From Caldithrix sp964532875 (GTDB lineage Bacteria; Calditrichota; Calditrichia; Calditrichales; Calditrichaceae), in NCBI GenBank assembly GCA_964532875.1, contig CAZHIZ010000041.1, positions 1-23,399 on the forward strand: a DNA stretch of 23,399 nucleotides, written 5' to 3'. Numbering within the stretch: the first letter of the stretch is position 1; every line of letters starts with the position of its first letter. Of the stretch, positions 7,263-14,271 are shown piece by piece. The position numbers were made by a program, and so were the translations under genes. The notes beneath the pieces were generated by a model. It was not told where the DNA came from. It made no database searches and saw nothing but the letters and a program-made list of their open reading frames with translations.

Positions 7263-8914
7263 TGGGCCTTACTCCTCCCATGGCATGATTCACAAGAAAT
7301 ATCCAGTGGTTTGTAATGTACTAAGTTGACCTGACCATAACGTTCTTTATGATGGCACTGGGCGCAAGGTACGTTTCGATGTGCACCGGTCAATTTAAAT
7401 CGTGCCATACGGTTGTGATCGAATTTTTTTGCCTGCCAGCTTTCCGGTGTATGGCAACGTTCACAACGAACAATGCCGTTTGAATCGGTAAATTGACCTC
7501 CGTGTGCATCTTTATGGCAACTAACACATCCTGTTTTAAGACCCGCTAAATGGATTACTCCCGCTTGATCCGCTATGTGGCATTTCCCGCAAGCGATTTT
7601 TTTGTGCTTACCCAGTAATGGAAAATTTGTTCTGGAATGATCAAAGTTAATAGTGTGCCAATTTTGAACCGTATGACAAACAGTACAAACTTCTTGCTTG
7701 CCCGGAGTTACCCATTTTCTAAATTCACCATTGTGTTTGTCTTTATGGCAAGTTTGGCAACTCAAAGTGGTAAATTGAAATTTTCTGATTTTTTGCCCCT
7801 GAATTTGAACCATTTTATGGCAATCATTACAGGCAACCGCCAGATGCGCACCTTTCAGGGGAAAGCGACTTTTTTCATGTTGTTTCAAAGTAAAAGTAGA
7901 TGGTATAAAACTTTGTTCCGTATGGCATACTTCGCACCGACCTCCCGAAGCGGTTTTATCAAATTGACCGAGATGCCTGTCCTGGTGACAATCTTTACAT
8001 TGATTAAAATGTTGGATTTTGAATGTTTTTTTCGAATGATGACATGATGTGCACGCTAACGTACGGTGTTTACCCCGCAGAGGAAAGGTGGTCAGATCAT
8101 GATTAAACCGTGTCTTATTATATTGTTTCCAGCTTTTTGTTGTGTGACACGTGGAGCATTTTTTACCAAGTTGGCCATTGTGTATATCGTTGTGACAGTC
8201 AATGCAGTGTTTAAAGTTTTTTATTTTGTACACAGCAAATAGTTTATTTTTGGGCTTTTGTTGATTCCCGGTAGGATGGTGACATTGTGAGCACTTGATC
8301 TTTTTGTGCCGGCCGGTAAGCGGAAATTCGGTTTTTTCGTGATCAAATCGGGATGCCGGTTTCCAACCCTTCATTGTGTGGCAACTCAAACACTGTTTGT
8401 TTTTAAACTGTCCGTGATGTTCATCCGCATGGCAGGAGAGACATTTTTTATCCAAACCCAAAAATGTATGTTTTAAATCCTTTTTATTCTTAAGTAAATC
8501 CGATTTTTCAATGATAAATTTAGCCGTATGGCATTGACGGCATTTCAGTTTTTTATGCGCACCTTTCAGGCGGAAACCCGTAAGACTATGATCGAAACGG
8601 TTCTGGCCGTTTTTCCAGTAAATTAATGGCGCCTTGCGTCCTTGGTGCTCGATATGGCACTTTTGACAACGAGCATATTCGGGATGTCCATGCAAACCGC
8701 TTTGCGAAATACGTTCTTTACGAATTAATGTGTGACAATCCAAACATTTTTCTGCAGACAGACGTTTCCCAGCGGGATGGCACTTGGTACAATTTTCCAC
8801 ACCTTCTAAAAACGCATGGGATTTGTGTAAAGGCCCAGGAGAAAGTTGGGCATAGAGCGGAGAAAAAACCGCTAAGAAAAACAAAATAAAAACGTTTACT
8901 CTTAAAGAATCCAT
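7259..8914 (-). CDS. Periplasmic 20-haem c-type cytochrome
   Basis: Started at the ATG at 8914 the protein has 551 residues and begins MDSLRVNVFILFFLAVFSPLYA before Gln, a good signal peptide. A TTG five codons further upstream is possible but less likely. Twenty CXXCH motifs are present. They fall into an N-terminal group of three, then five modules of three introduced by segments such as FRLKGAH, FPLTGRH, FPLRGKH, FPLKGAH and FPLLGKH, and a last pair after FKLTGAH. The sequence is Lys-rich and basic, unlike the 10- and 22-haem proteins, so it may face a different partner. It overlaps the cytochrome b stop by about 13 bases and its own stop overlaps the next start. As the first cytochrome after the b-type membrane protein it is the natural periplasmic acceptor or donor for it (inference). 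Confidence 0.92.
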   Translation of the reverse strand: MDSLRVNVFILFFLAVFSPLYAQLSPGPLHKSHAFLEGVENCTKCHPAGKRLSAEKCLDCHTLIRKERISQSGLHGHPEYARCQKCHIEHQGRKAPLIYWKNGQNRFDHSLTGFRLKGAHKKLKCRQCHTAKFIIEKSDLLKNKKDLKHTFLGLDKKCLSCHADEHHGQFKNKQCLSCHTMKGWKPASRFDHEKTEFPLTGRHKKIKCSQCHHPTGNQQKPKNKLFAVYKIKNFKHCIDCHNDIHNGQLGKKCSTCHTTKSWKQYNKTRFNHDLTTFPLRGKHRTLACTSCHHSKKTFKIQHFNQCKDCHQDRHLGQFDKTASGGRCEVCHTEQSFIPSTFTLKQHEKSRFPLKGAHLAVACNDCHKMVQIQGQKIRKFQFTTLSCQTCHKDKHNGEFRKWVTPGKQEVCTVCHTVQNWHTINFDHSRTNFPLLGKHKKIACGKCHIADQAGVIHLAGLKTGCVSCHKDAHGGQFTDSNGIVRCERCHTPESWQAKKFDHNRMARFKLTGAHRNVPCAQCHHKERYGQVNLVHYKPLDISCESCHGRSKAQ

Positions 8915-9792
8915 TGATATCCCAACCAAATGGCTATTCCGACATGTATGAACATAATTAAATACATAAGAATAGCAAACGGTTTATGAAATACATGCCA
9001 ATAATGAAAATAGCGATGAATATGAGTCCAGAGAGCAATACGGCGTTCCAAAAGATCTCTTTGTAGAATGAGAACGATTAATTCGCGCATCTGTTCGGGT
9101 GGTAAACCAAATCGTTTGCTAAAATGACGGGCAATGTGTTGCCTTCTAAAGCGAAGAAGAAATCCTGATTGCACAATCCGCCAGATTAAAATGCCAAAAT
9201 TCGCTTTATTGTCTGTTTGAGAAATCAAACGCTTTTTTATATACTCGGTAATATCGGTATCCGCTGGTGCATATTGTTGTAATTGATCGTTGATTTGGCG
9301 TTTCAATTTTTTTACATCTTCCAAGGTAAGTTCTGCTCCCTTGATATTACGGGGAATTTGCAAATATAAAAAACGTCCCACAATTCCGCTAAGAGCCACG
9401 GCAATCATGGACCAGAAACTAATGGCGACCAGACCGTTTAATTTGAAAGTAGAATGCAAAATGATAAACAACGGACCCACAAGACCAAAAAAAATGTGAA
9501 TATCCAACCAACGTGGCAGCGTTCCCCAATTGCTCATGAACCTGAGACGTTTTCGAGCCGAATAGGACAGCATTAATATCAACATACTCGAACCAAGAAT
9601 GCCAAAAAAATGTCCGTGGATACCCCCTGGTTTTAGTTGATTGTACAACGGGTTTCGAATACGTAAAGCCAGTGGAAGGGTATAGTATTGCCAGCCGTTT
9701 AGCAAAAAATAAAGGAAGCTGCCAACGGCCCCCGTGTACAAAGCGATTAGAAGTATCACAAATTGCGGAGATCTTTGCTGCCGAATGCGCAT
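8902..9792 (-). CDS. Di-haem b-type membrane cytochrome with two H-x13-H helices
   Basis: A 296-residue integral membrane protein with about five helices, near residues 11-32, 57-77, 97-116, 122-143 and 268-290. Two helices each carry two histidines exactly 14 positions apart: H99/H113 and H269/H283. Paired H-x13-H helices are the haem-ligand pattern of ferric reductase and NADPH oxidase transmembrane domains, so two stacked b haems are predicted. Extra His residues (H59, H61, H257, H259, H263, H266) lie near the membrane edges. A hydrophilic insert of roughly 110 residues (about 145-255) separates helices 4 and 5. There is no fused flavin domain; the flavin/Fe-S protein at the end of the operon may supply that function. 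It is the first gene of the operon, with AAGGAA before the ATG. It is not a NarI or bc1-type cytochrome by motif. Confidence 0.85.
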   Translation of the reverse strand: MRIRQQRSPQFVILLIALYTGAVGSFLYFLLNGWQYYTLPLALRIRNPLYNQLKPGGIHGHFFGILGSSMLILMLSYSARKRLRFMSNWGTLPRWLDIHIFFGLVGPLFIILHSTFKLNGLVAISFWSMIAVALSGIVGRFLYLQIPRNIKGAELTLEDVKKLKRQINDQLQQYAPADTDITEYIKKRLISQTDNKANFGILIWRIVQSGFLLRFRRQHIARHFSKRFGLPPEQMRELIVLILQRDLLERRIALWTHIHRYFHYWHVFHKPFAILMYLIMFIHVGIAIWLGYQWIL

Positions 9793-10295
9793 ATTTGAGT
9801 ATTCCTTTGAATTTTTCCCTAATAAGCCTTGCTAAAATGACTGATTTTTCAGGTAATCCTTTTTATCGACCCGAGACGGGATTGGCATTTAATTTTTTGT
9901 TCTGCAATGAATGTGATTTTATCCCCAATATACGGACATATCCATTTTAAACTTTGATAACAAATCTTAAGCGTTTAGTTTCTTTAAAATTAATTTAAAA
10001 TTTTTATTTCAAATTCGATTTAACTATAACCATTATCGAATTTATTTGCAAAAAATTAATGTAGCCACGTAGGTGGCTTTGTTGCCGCCTAATCTATCAT
10101 TACAATTCAGGTGTCCAAAAAACATTCCCAAATAGGACACGGTTAATTATCTTTTTAAACAAAAAAAAGAAAAAAATATTTCGAAAACAAGAGGAAATAC
10201 AAAAAATTTTTGTTTAATTTCTTTATCGATGAAAAGGATATGTATTAGGATGAGTTAATGGATATCCAATTTTTATTCGGTTACTTCTAAAATGC
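9793..10295. other. 500-base gene-free region upstream of the cytochrome operon
   Basis: AT-rich DNA between the terminator at 10296-10320 and the cytochrome b start; it must contain the promoter of the minus-strand cytochrome operon. No protein-like frame is visible. Two inverted repeats stand out: 10063-10078 (AGCCAC/GTGGCT, 4-base loop) and 10111-10140 (GTGTCC/GGACAC, 18-base spacer). No unambiguous sigma-70 promoter was found by eye. Confidence 0.6.
10111..10140. promoter_or_regulatory. Inverted repeat GTGTCC-N18-GGACAC, candidate regulator site
   Basis: Perfect 6-bp arms with an 18-base AT-rich spacer, about 320 bases upstream of the cytochrome b start. The geometry would suit a dimeric activator or repressor, but six-base arms occur by chance, so support is weak. 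A second hairpin sits at 10063-10078. Confidence 0.25.
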
Positions 10296-10320
10296 AAAAA
10301 GGCGGCTCAAAAGCCGCCCC
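10296..10320 (-). terminator. Rho-independent terminator after the NifX-like gene
   Basis: On the minus strand a GGCGGC stem, TTTTGA loop and GCCGCC stem are followed by TTTTT (plus-strand stem 10301-10318, A-run 10296-10300). It lies about 55 bases beyond the stop of the NifX-like gene and separates that operon from the cytochrome operon on the same strand. Confidence 0.85.
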
Positions 10321-10372
10321 GAACCCCGAACTTTGGAAGTGGACCCACGAAGGAATTTAAGGTAAGCGCCTT

Positions 10373-10792
10373 TCAATCCGTGCGTTCGTTGGCTAAATTT
10401 TTCAGTTTTCCTTCCATTAAGGCCGTAACGGCCTCTTCAATCCAAACAATGTCCGTAAGCATCACATTTAAACCGGCTCGCCTGAAACTTTCGTACGCTC
10501 CTGCACCCATGCCGCCGGCAATTAAAACATCACAATCGCCAATCTCGGCAGCCATACCGGCATGCCGCCGATCGGCATCGGGCCCGAACCCGTGACGCCC
10601 CTGTGCATCTTCCTGCGTGTGATGATGCGGTTCGGTTTGCTCTTGCTGCCGGGCAAAATGGCCCGTGCCCCGTTCCCGTAATTCTACGTTTTTAATTTGA
10701 TTATCTTCAATGGTGTAAATTTTGTAATAGCGCGAACGTCCGAAATGTTGACTGACGTATTCGCCGTCATTGGTTACGATGGCTACTTTCAT
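10373..10792 (-). CDS. NifX/NafY-type dinitrogenase cofactor-binding-fold protein with His-rich loop
   Basis: A 139-residue protein of the small NifB/NifX/VnfX domain family. The N-terminal MKVAIVTNDGEYVSQHFGR and the C-terminal CDVLIAGGMGAGAYESFRRAGLNV are the two recognisable signatures. Between them, at about residues 53-79, is a His-rich insert (EPHHHTQEDAQGRHG, DRRH) that could bind metal. Stand-alone members of this family are widespread in anaerobes lacking nitrogenase and have poorly known roles in Fe-S or metal handling, so this is not evidence for nitrogen fixation; no nif gene is nearby. CAGGAG precedes the ATG. The gene lies 66 bases after an ArsR-family gene and is followed by a strong terminator, so the pair forms a two-gene operon. 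Confidence 0.88.
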   Translation of the reverse strand: MKVAIVTNDGEYVSQHFGRSRYYKIYTIEDNQIKNVELRERGTGHFARQQEQTEPHHHTQEDAQGRHGFGPDADRRHAGMAAEIGDCDVLIAGGMGAGAYESFRRAGLNVMLTDIVWIEEAVTALMEGKLKNLANERTD

Positions 10793-10858
10793 ATTTGTTT
10801 CTCCTGTTCTTGCCTGATGGTTGCTATTTTACCGTGTTTCCTTTTGGGCGCTTCTTTG

Positions 10859-11197
10859 TTAAAACGAATCCTGAATTTTTTGCAGCCAGTCTTTCGTTAC
10901 GGCCGTGGCCAAATCGATGATCTGAAAAACACGCTCGTCTTCAATCTTGAACAAAAGCGTTGTCTCTTCCTTGAAGGCACTGACCAAACCCACGTTACGC
11001 AACATCATCAAATGACGGGAGACGACCGAAGGATCCAATCCCAGAGCGGCGATTATTTCCTGAGAATTTTTGGCTCCGTCTTTTAGTAAGTTTAAAATGC
11101 GTAAACGTTGATCGCTGGCCAGGGCCATAAAAAAACGGCTGCGTGGGTCGGCCATGGGCCCCATCATGCGGCCGCCCATTTTCATTCTTTTTGGCAT
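10859..11197 (-). CDS. ArsR-family regulator with Met-rich N-terminus
   Basis: A 112-residue winged-helix protein when started at the ATG at 11197, which has GGAG five bases upstream; a longer in-frame version from 11242 lacks such a site. The N-terminus is unusual, with six Met in the first 15 residues and basic residues between (MPKRMKMGGRMMGPM). The core follows the ArsR pattern: FFMALASDQRLRILNLL, then NSQEIIAALGLDPSVVSRHLMMLRN as the DNA-binding helices, and EETTLLFKIED as the wing. It contains no Cys, so it cannot sense arsenic through the CVC mode of the regulator at 965-1336. The signal is unknown. It probably controls itself and the NifX-like gene, and a palindrome lies just before its start. 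Confidence 0.85.
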   Translation of the reverse strand: MPKRMKMGGRMMGPMADPRSRFFMALASDQRLRILNLLKDGAKNSQEIIAALGLDPSVVSRHLMMLRNVGLVSAFKEETTLLFKIEDERVFQIIDLATAVTKDWLQKIQDSF

Positions 11198-11207
11198 TTG
11201 AACTCCA

Positions 11208-11233
11208 TATTGCAATTGCATTATTGTGCAATA
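11208..11233 (-). promoter_or_regulatory. Inverted repeat upstream of the Met-rich ArsR-family gene, candidate operator
   Basis: Perfect 7-bp arms TATTGCA (11208-11214) and TGCAATA (11227-11233) with a 12-base spacer that contains another ATTGCA. It begins about 10 bases before the ATG of the minus-strand regulator, where binding would block transcription or translation initiation. Autoregulation is typical of ArsR proteins but is only inferred here. Confidence 0.45.
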
Positions 11234-11363
11234 AAATAGCAAATTTTAAGGCCGCAGGCAAATGAATTTTTACCTTTGTCCGGATTCGCTTGAAAAATCT
11301 TTGCAAAAATCAGGGTCTGCTTACAATATTAAATTTAAATTTGCATTTTAGATTAACATATTA

Positions 11364-11387
11364 TTATATTCGCAAACACGAATATAA
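11364..11387 (+). promoter_or_regulatory. Long palindrome before the plus-strand ArsR-family gene, candidate operator
   Basis: Perfect 9-bp arms TTATATTCG (11364-11372) and CGAATATAA (11379-11387) around a 6-base centre. The 24-base length and the ATA...TAT ends match ArsR/SmtB operators. A possible -10 box TATATT (11365-11370), with TTGCAT (11341-11346) as a -35-like box 18 bases away, overlaps the left arm. The right arm ends 13 bases before the ATG at 11401. Repression by occlusion is the simple reading. Confidence 0.6.
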
Positions 11388-11400
11388 AGAAAGGAAGGTC

Positions 11401-11718
11401 ATGGGCTCTTACAACGTTTCCGAGTCGGATTTGCAGAAGCTGGCTCGTTTTTTCTACGTCTTTTCCGACGGCACCCGGCTTAGAATCATCCTGAGCTTAC
11501 TCGACAGGAAATCACGTTGTGTGAATAACGTGGCGCAAACCTTAGGATTAAATCAACCGACGGTTTCTCAGCAATTACGCATTCTCAAAGATGCCGGTTT
11601 GGTCAAAGTGGAACGCGATAAACAATTCTTTCGCTATTCGCTTGCGGACGAACATGTGGAACAACTCATTCGCATCGGTCTGGAACATATTGCGGAACAA
11701 AAAGGAGTGTTGGCATGA
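11401..11718 (+). CDS. ArsR-family transcriptional regulator
   Basis: A 105-residue winged-helix protein starting at an ATG behind GGAAGG. An in-frame upstream extension would cross the palindrome and promoter and is rejected. Motifs in order are FFYVFSDGTRLRIILSLL (about 17-34), the HTH NNVAQTLGLNQPTVSQQLRIL (about 42-62) and the wing VERDKQFFRYSL (about 70-81). There is one Cys, C40, at the start of the HTH segment and no CVC box, so a classical arsenic site is absent. Its stop overlaps the ATG of the flavoenzyme gene (ATGA), so regulator and enzyme are translationally coupled. It is divergent from the other ArsR-family gene at 10859-11197 across a 203-base spacer with two different palindromes. 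Confidence 0.88.
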   Translation: MGSYNVSESDLQKLARFFYVFSDGTRLRIILSLLDRKSRCVNNVAQTLGLNQPTVSQQLRILKDAGLVKVERDKQFFRYSLADEHVEQLIRIGLEHIAEQKGVLA

Positions 11719-13646
11719 ATTATCCCTTTTTGTTTTCTCCCTTGCGGGTAGGAAGCTTGATTTTAAAAAATAGAATTATTTTTCCGCCCATTTCTACCAA
11801 TTTTGCTTCGATCACCGGTGAAGTAACGCCGGAATTGGTTTACCATTACAAACGGCGGGCGCAGGGCGGTGCCGCCATGGTTACTCTGGAAAATATGTGC
11901 ATTCGTTTTCCCGATGCACGTCACGGTACCACGCAACCGCGTATTGACGACGATTCGTTTATTGCCGGTTTAAGTCGCGTGGCCTATGCCATTCACGCCT
12001 ACCACAGTTTGGCCTTTATGGAGTTAACCCATCCGGGTCTGTTTTCCAGTTTAAAATTATCGGGGAACAAAACGCTCCTGGCGCCTTCCGCCGTGGATTT
12101 GCGGCCGGATGGTGTGATTCCGAAAGAGTTGAGTGAAGATGAAATTTTGGAAATTGCCGAGGATTTTGCCCGGGCGGCTCTTCGGGCGCAAAAAGCCCAT
12201 TTCGACGGAGTGGAAATTGAAGCGGCACACGGCTTGTTGGTCAATCAATTCCTTTCTCCGTTGACAAATAAGCGGAGCGACCGCTACGGCGGTTCTTTTG
12301 AAAATCGCATGCGTTTTGCCGGATTGATTATCGAGCGCATCAAAGCCTTGTGCGGGGAGCGGTTTACGGTCATGGCGCGCATCGGAGCGCAGGATTTTGT
12401 GGCGGGCGGTGTGAGCATCAAGGAAGGAGCCAAGATAGCCAAAGCTTTTGAAGAAATGGGTTATGCCGCCGTGCATGCCGATGTGGGGTTCGGTTCCAAA
12501 GAAAAACGACTGGAACCCATGGGCTACCCCGAAGCCTGGCGGAGCTACATGGCCGAAGCTTTTAAGAAAGAAGGCCTGAAAATTCCGGTCGTGGCTGTGG
12601 GCATGATCCGTAATCCGCAGCAGGCGGAAGCTATTTTAAAGAACAATGGCGCCGATTTGATCGGTTTGGGACGTACCTTAATTGCCGATCCCGATTGGCC
12701 CCTGAAGGCTCAGATGGGGCGGAGCAAAGAAATAAAGCGCTGCATCGGCTGCAGCGAGTGCATTAAAGCGCGTCACGATGAGGGGACAGCCATTCGCTGC
12801 GGTGTAAATCCCACGGTCGGATTTTTGGAAGCGGATGAAATGCTGATGCCTGCTTTGCCGCCTAAAAACATTTTAATTGTGGGGGCCGGACCGGCCGGTC
12901 TGGAAGCCGCCGTGACCTTGAAAAAAAGAGGCCACAGGGTAACCATCTGGGAAAAAGAAAACCGTATCGGAGGGGCTCTGGCGCTCGGGGCCATTCCGCC
13001 GGGCAAAGAAAAGATCAATTGGCTGATTGAGTATTACGAATACATGATTGAAAAATGGGACATCGCTTTGGAATTCGGAAAAGAAGCCAGTCTGCAAGCC
13101 ATTCAGGTTTTCAAACCGGATGTGGTCATTTTAAGTCACGGGGCCGATTATGCCGGACCTCCCATTCCCGGTTTGGATGGTAAACATGTGCTCTCGTTCC
13201 AGAAAATTTTGAACCGGGAGGTGGCTCCCGCTAATCAAAAGATTGTGGTCGGCGGCGGCGGACTGGTTGGCTGCGAAACCGCCTTGCATTTACGGGAACT
13301 CGGCAACGAGGTTACCATTGTGGAAATGCTGCCGGAAATCGCCTTGGGCATGGAACCGATCAGCCGCAATTATTTGCTGCGCGAGCTTAAGGAAAAAGGA
13401 GTGCGCATCAAAACGGGTGCAGCGGTACAACGGGTGGAAGCGCAAAAAGTAGTGATCGGCAGTAATGGGAATGAAGAGGCATTGGAAGCGGATTTGTTCA
13501 TTACGGCCTTTGGCGGGCGTTCCGAAGCTTCCTTGTATTTACAAATTAAAAAATATTTCGAGACTTACCGTATCGGCGACTCGGCACAACCGGGTAAAAT
13601 TATCGATGCCGTGCGCAGCGGTTTTGCACTCGCTAAAATTATTTGA
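11715..13646 (+). CDS. Old-yellow-enzyme/TMADH-type flavin and [4Fe-4S] oxidoreductase
   Basis: A 643-residue three-domain oxidoreductase. Residues 1-335 are an FMN-binding TIM barrel of the NADH:flavin oxidoreductase family, with HGLLVNQFLSPLTNKRSDRY (about 172-191) then GGS as the signature, and GADLIGLGRTLIADPDWP as the phosphate-binding end. A [4Fe-4S] motif follows at C343, C346, C349 and C362. That C-x2-C-x2-C-x12-C spacing equals trimethylamine dehydrogenase rather than the C-x2-C-x3-C-x11-C of 2,4-dienoyl-CoA reductase FadH. The rest has the FAD/ADP motif GAGPAG (390-395) and a second dinucleotide motif GGGLVG (514-519). Length is near FadH and shorter than TMADH. AGGAG precedes the ATG. 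The substrate is unknown: the family includes enoate/dienoyl reductases, amine dehydrogenases and bile-acid enzymes. Control by the coupled ArsR-family protein is likely. Confidence 0.9.
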   Translation: MNYPFLFSPLRVGSLILKNRIIFPPISTNFASITGEVTPELVYHYKRRAQGGAAMVTLENMCIRFPDARHGTTQPRIDDDSFIAGLSRVAYAIHAYHSLAFMELTHPGLFSSLKLSGNKTLLAPSAVDLRPDGVIPKELSEDEILEIAEDFARAALRAQKAHFDGVEIEAAHGLLVNQFLSPLTNKRSDRYGGSFENRMRFAGLIIERIKALCGERFTVMARIGAQDFVAGGVSIKEGAKIAKAFEEMGYAAVHADVGFGSKEKRLEPMGYPEAWRSYMAEAFKKEGLKIPVVAVGMIRNPQQAEAILKNNGADLIGLGRTLIADPDWPLKAQMGRSKEIKRCIGCSECIKARHDEGTAIRCGVNPTVGFLEADEMLMPALPPKNILIVGAGPAGLEAAVTLKKRGHRVTIWEKENRIGGALALGAIPPGKEKINWLIEYYEYMIEKWDIALEFGKEASLQAIQVFKPDVVILSHGADYAGPPIPGLDGKHVLSFQKILNREVAPANQKIVVGGGGLVGCETALHLRELGNEVTIVEMLPEIALGMEPISRNYLLRELKEKGVRIKTGAAVQRVEAQKVVIGSNGNEEALEADLFITAFGGRSEASLYLQIKKYFETYRIGDSAQPGKIIDAVRSGFALAKII

Positions 13647-13684
13647 TTTTTTCGTTACCAATGAACAAAAAAAGGAGACCATAA

Positions 13685-14239
13685 ATGGCCGATTCGGCAC
13701 AATTTAAACTGGGATTTTGTCCGACCATGGCGGATATGGCCGTCGATTTGAAAGGGAATAATGAGTTCGTTCAACTGTACCCCTTCGGTAGCGCAGCCGA
13801 GGCGCTTTTTTATCTAAAACAAAAGGCCGTTAACGCCATCGTAATCGGTCGTTTGGCCAAAGAAAGAGAACGCTCGGCGCAAATGGAAATGCACCCTTTG
13901 CAGAAGGAAGGCTACACATTGGTTTGCCGCCAAAAAGGATTCATTGAATTTGACCACATCGGCAAATTGCACGTGCACACCTATTTACCGCAGCAGTTGG
14001 TGCAGGAAAAATTTCCCGAATTGAAACAAGTTTCCTATTATGCCGACAAGCATTCGGCCTTGCAAAATTTAGGCGATACGGAAGTGGTTTTAATCGATTG
14101 GCGTGATTTTGAGGAAGACTTCGAACTGATGATTCCCGTTAATGAGAGCGGAAAAATCAAAAAATACCGTCTGCCCGTTCTGTATTATTTAAAAGAAAAT
14201 GCCTCTCAGGTTCGTCAGCTTCTTGGGGCCAGAGAATAA
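13685..14239 (+). CDS. Protein of unknown function, possibly periplasmic-binding-protein-like fold
   Basis: A 184-residue protein beginning 38 bases after the flavoenzyme stop with GGAG before the ATG, hence the third gene of the ArsR-led operon. There is no signal peptide or membrane segment. The order FKLGFCPTMADMAVDLKG, then FGSAAEALFYLKQKAVNAIV, then a mid-domain GYTLVCRQKGFIEF and a returning EVVLIDWRDFEEDFELMIPV resembles a small type II substrate-binding fold working in the cytoplasm, but I do not recognise the family with certainty. It may bind a small molecule related to the flavoenzyme substrate (inference). Confidence 0.7.
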   Translation: MADSAQFKLGFCPTMADMAVDLKGNNEFVQLYPFGSAAEALFYLKQKAVNAIVIGRLAKERERSAQMEMHPLQKEGYTLVCRQKGFIEFDHIGKLHVHTYLPQQLVQEKFPELKQVSYYADKHSALQNLGDTEVVLIDWRDFEEDFELMIPVNESGKIKKYRLPVLYYLKENASQVRQLLGARE

Positions 14240-14271
14240 GGAAGGGCTCCGGGCGATGGGCGCTCCATGGT

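Noticed and set aside
5531..8047. Plus-strand frames opposite the cytochrome genes
   Set aside because: They are mirror frames of CXXCH-rich coding DNA; the minus-strand frames carry signal peptides and 52 haem motifs.
10373..10792. Evidence for nitrogen fixation
   Set aside because: NifX-fold proteins occur widely without nitrogenase; no nifHDK or nifB is in the window.
11290..11400. Upstream extension of the plus-strand ArsR-family protein
   Set aside because: It would translate through the palindrome and promoter-like boxes; the ATG at 11401 has GGAAGG and fits the family length.
14240..14271. Terminator between the convergent operon end and arsC
   Set aside because: The GGGCTCC...GGGCGCTCC stretch is a near-direct repeat, not an inverted repeat, and no T-run follows.
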